Source: JAVBQU01 sp031548675
Lineage (GTDB): Bacteria; Bacteroidota; Bacteroidia; Bacteroidales; P3
Direction of reading: 5' to 3'
Length of the DNA: 6,641 bases
Assembly (NCBI GenBank): GCA_031548675.1
Contig: JAVBQU010000081.1
Location: 1 to 6,641, forward strand
In this document: one piece after another, positions 4,997-6,641 of the stretch
Numbering within the stretch: position 1 is the stretch's first letter
How the letters are laid out: each line of letters begins with the position of its first letter
Notes under the pieces: model-generated
The model's database searches: none
Told to the model about the DNA's origin: nothing
The model's input: the letters and a program-made list of their open reading frames with translations, nothing else
Program-made: the position numbers and the translations under genes

Positions 4997-6641
4997 ATGC
5001 CCTATGTAATCCCCACAGCCGAAGATCATATTATTTCTCTTTGGGCAAAAGCCAGTGCTCAACGCGAGCATACTTTCCAGATAAAACTTTCTACCACAGG
5101 CAGAGATACAGCCAGTTTTACAACTTTATTAAAAGATTCTGTTTTAACTACAACCTATAGTCAATATTCATGTGACTTAAGTGCCTATATCGGACAAAAG
5201 ATTTCATTAGGGCTTTTTATCAAAACTACAGGTACATTAACCATGCGTCCGATGATTGATGATATTGTTATCCCTCCTTTCTTTGTTGCAGAGAAAGATG
5301 TTACTTTATTATCAGCCCATGCTGCTGAAATGGCAATCAAGGGAAAAGAAAGTATCATCTGGTGTGTAATCAAAAACATAGGGGAAGACATTGCTAGTGA
5401 TGTAAAAATTAATTTGATTGATTTGGACGCAAATCATATTTTAGCAGCTTCTTCGGGAGCAGAGCTTAAGATTGATTCTTCTAAAACCATTAGCATCAAT
5501 TGGATTCCTACACAAACCGGGACTTTACGTTTAAAAGCAGTAGTTTCTTATCCCGATGATACAGAAGCCTCAAATGATTCGAGTAATGTATTTTACATTC
5601 ATGTACAAGATACCAATATGTCTTTAGTGCATTTAGGGCAAAAAGCCTATACCAACTATAATCATCCTATTTTTCTTGCTATGAAAAATTCCGGTTCGGA
5701 AACCATTTATTTTCCACAAGAAATAAACCGAAGCGGAACCATAGCAGGCATCACTTTATCATATTCGTTTATACAAGATGTTTTAAATCAGCCTTTGACT
5801 ATTTGGATGGGAGAAACTAAACAAAACAGTTTGGAGAAAACTAAAGGCGGATACATTAACCCTGCACAGCTAACCAAAGTTTTTGACGGAAATGTTGATT
5901 TTTATGCAGCACAAAATTCGATTGCGATTCCTTTTGATTCTATTTATGCATACAATTGTGGAAATCTGGTAATTGCTTTCCAAAACTCCTTTACCGAAGA
6001 AGTTTTTTCTAACCAAAATGTTTTTTATACAACAGGTTCTCTTATTAGTGGAAGAACTTCTTTATGGAATTCTAACACCCAAATAACCTCTTTTGAGGAA
6101 CAAAAAGCAATAGCCGAAAATAATCAGGTTTCGGGACGTTTTCCTGATATCTACTTTATTTTTGATGATAATTTAACGGGTACTTTAAAAGGGACTATCA
6201 ATGACGAAAATAACCAGCCTTTAGATAATGTTACGGTTTCGCTTAATGGAACAGACATCAATGTAAAAACTGATATATCGGGATTATATGAGATTCCATA
6301 CATCAATGAAGGGACTTATACATTAACTGTTTCAAGATATCCTTATGAAACTATTGAAAAAGAAATTCCCATAGCCGGAAAAGAATTATTAGTTGAAATT
6401 TTCTCTATGTTTCGTCTTCCTACCATCGACATAAACGGAGTAGTTATCGACAGCATCACCCAAACTCCGGTAGCTAATGCCTACATTTCTATAGACAATA
6501 ACGAAGATAAGCTTTCTACTACTACTGATAATGATGGTAAATTTATTTTTGAAACGGTTTTAGCCAAACAAAAATACACACTTAATATAATTGCCGATAA
6601 TTATGTTCAATATTACCGGAATATAACTGCTGATACTAATA
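4997..6641 (+). CDS. Downstream part of the interrupted modular surface protein (open to right edge; likely pseudogene fragment)
   Basis: Seen: the frame is open from 4988; the first ATG is 4997, 9 nt after the upstream TAA, and no stop occurs before the edge. Numbering through the stop from residue 1 at 3968: to about 439 is the second half of the choice-of-anchor-J-like domain (SLWAKAS, KLSTTGRD, CDLSAYIGQKISL, MIDDIVIP). About 443-545 is a CARDB-like Ig domain (CVIKNIGEDIASDVKI, VVSYPDDTEASNDSSN). From 549 to about 730 is a Bacteroidota surface module (TIYFPQEINRSGTIAGI, LTIWMGET, QLTKVFDG, GNLVIAFQN). About 738-815 and 819-891 are two carboxypeptidase-regulatory-like domains (GTINDENNQPLDNVTVSLNG; GVVIDSITQTPVANAYI). 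There is no signal peptide, so as a stand-alone product it would stay in the cytoplasm and begin inside a folded domain. It therefore reads as the back of the gene at 3968. A type IX C-terminal sorting domain might lie past the edge (inference). Confidence 0.75.
   Translation, partial: MPYVIPTAEDHIISLWAKASAQREHTFQIKLSTTGRDTASFTTLLKDSVLTTTYSQYSCDLSAYIGQKISLGLFIKTTGTLTMRPMIDDIVIPPFFVAEKDVTLLSAHAAEMAIKGKESIIWCVIKNIGEDIASDVKINLIDLDANHILAASSGAELKIDSSKTISINWIPTQTGTLRLKAVVSYPDDTEASNDSSNVFYIHVQDTNMSLVHLGQKAYTNYNHPIFLAMKNSGSETIYFPQEINRSGTIAGITLSYSFIQDVLNQPLTIWMGETKQNSLEKTKGGYINPAQLTKVFDGNVDFYAAQNSIAIPFDSIYAYNCGNLVIAFQNSFTEEVFSNQNVFYTTGSLISGRTSLWNSNTQITSFEEQKAIAENNQVSGRFPDIYFIFDDNLTGTLKGTINDENNQPLDNVTVSLNGTDINVKTDISGLYEIPYINEGTYTLTVSRYPYETIEKEIPIAGKELLVEIFSMFRLPTIDINGVVIDSITQTPVANAYISIDNNEDKLSTTTDNDGKFIFETVLAKQKYTLNIIADNYVQYYRNITADTN

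Noticed and set aside
5185..5391. Minus-strand 68-codon frame
   Set aside because: Antisense to the CARDB-like/anchor region, which is open and domain-like on the plus strand.
1..6641. CRISPR arrays, tRNA/rRNA genes, insertion sequences, attachment sites
   Set aside because: No regularly spaced direct repeats, cloverleaf-like segments, transposase-like frames or flanking duplications were found on reading both strands.

Overview
The window looks like Bacteroidota (Bacteroidetes) chromosome. It is AT-rich. Its promoters carry the Bacteroidota -7 motif TAnnTTTG. Its start codons lack a clear Shine-Dalgarno and sit behind A-rich leaders. It encodes a MKK-type lipoprotein and a large modular cell-surface protein of the fn3 / choice-of-anchor / CARDB / carboxypeptidase-regulatory kind common in that phylum. 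Order or genus cannot be fixed from this stretch.

Layout. (1) Minus strand, 1-1885: a UbiD-family, prenylated-FMN-dependent decarboxylase, probably a menaquinone-pathway enzyme, nearly complete and running off the left edge. (2) 1886-2094: a divergent promoter region with one -7 motif for each direction. (3) Plus strand, 2095-2931: a secreted M48-family zinc metalloprotease with a lysine-rich tail. (4) 2932-3048: an AT-rich spacer with a degenerate inverted repeat. (5) 3049-3684: a surface lipoprotein built of eight MORN_2/YwqK-type repeats with an almost perfect 24-residue period. (6) 3685-3967: a spacer with a strong intrinsic terminator (38-bp perfect palindrome plus T-run), then a textbook TTTG-N19-TACCTTTG promoter. 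(7) 3968 to the right edge: a large secreted modular protein whose reading frame is broken by one in-frame TAA at 4985-4987 and then stays open in the same frame to the window end.

How the genes relate. The protease and MORN-repeat lipoprotein are plausibly one short transcription unit closed by the terminator. Both are envelope or exported proteins. The surface protein is a separate unit with its own promoter. The decarboxylase is divergent and metabolically unrelated, apart from sharing the promoter region. The most notable feature is the TAA inside the choice-of-anchor-J-like domain. It could be a recent nonsense mutation, a sequencing or assembly error, or, less likely, a stop with reinitiation or readthrough. 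I found no convincing new defence, mobile or RNA-based system here.
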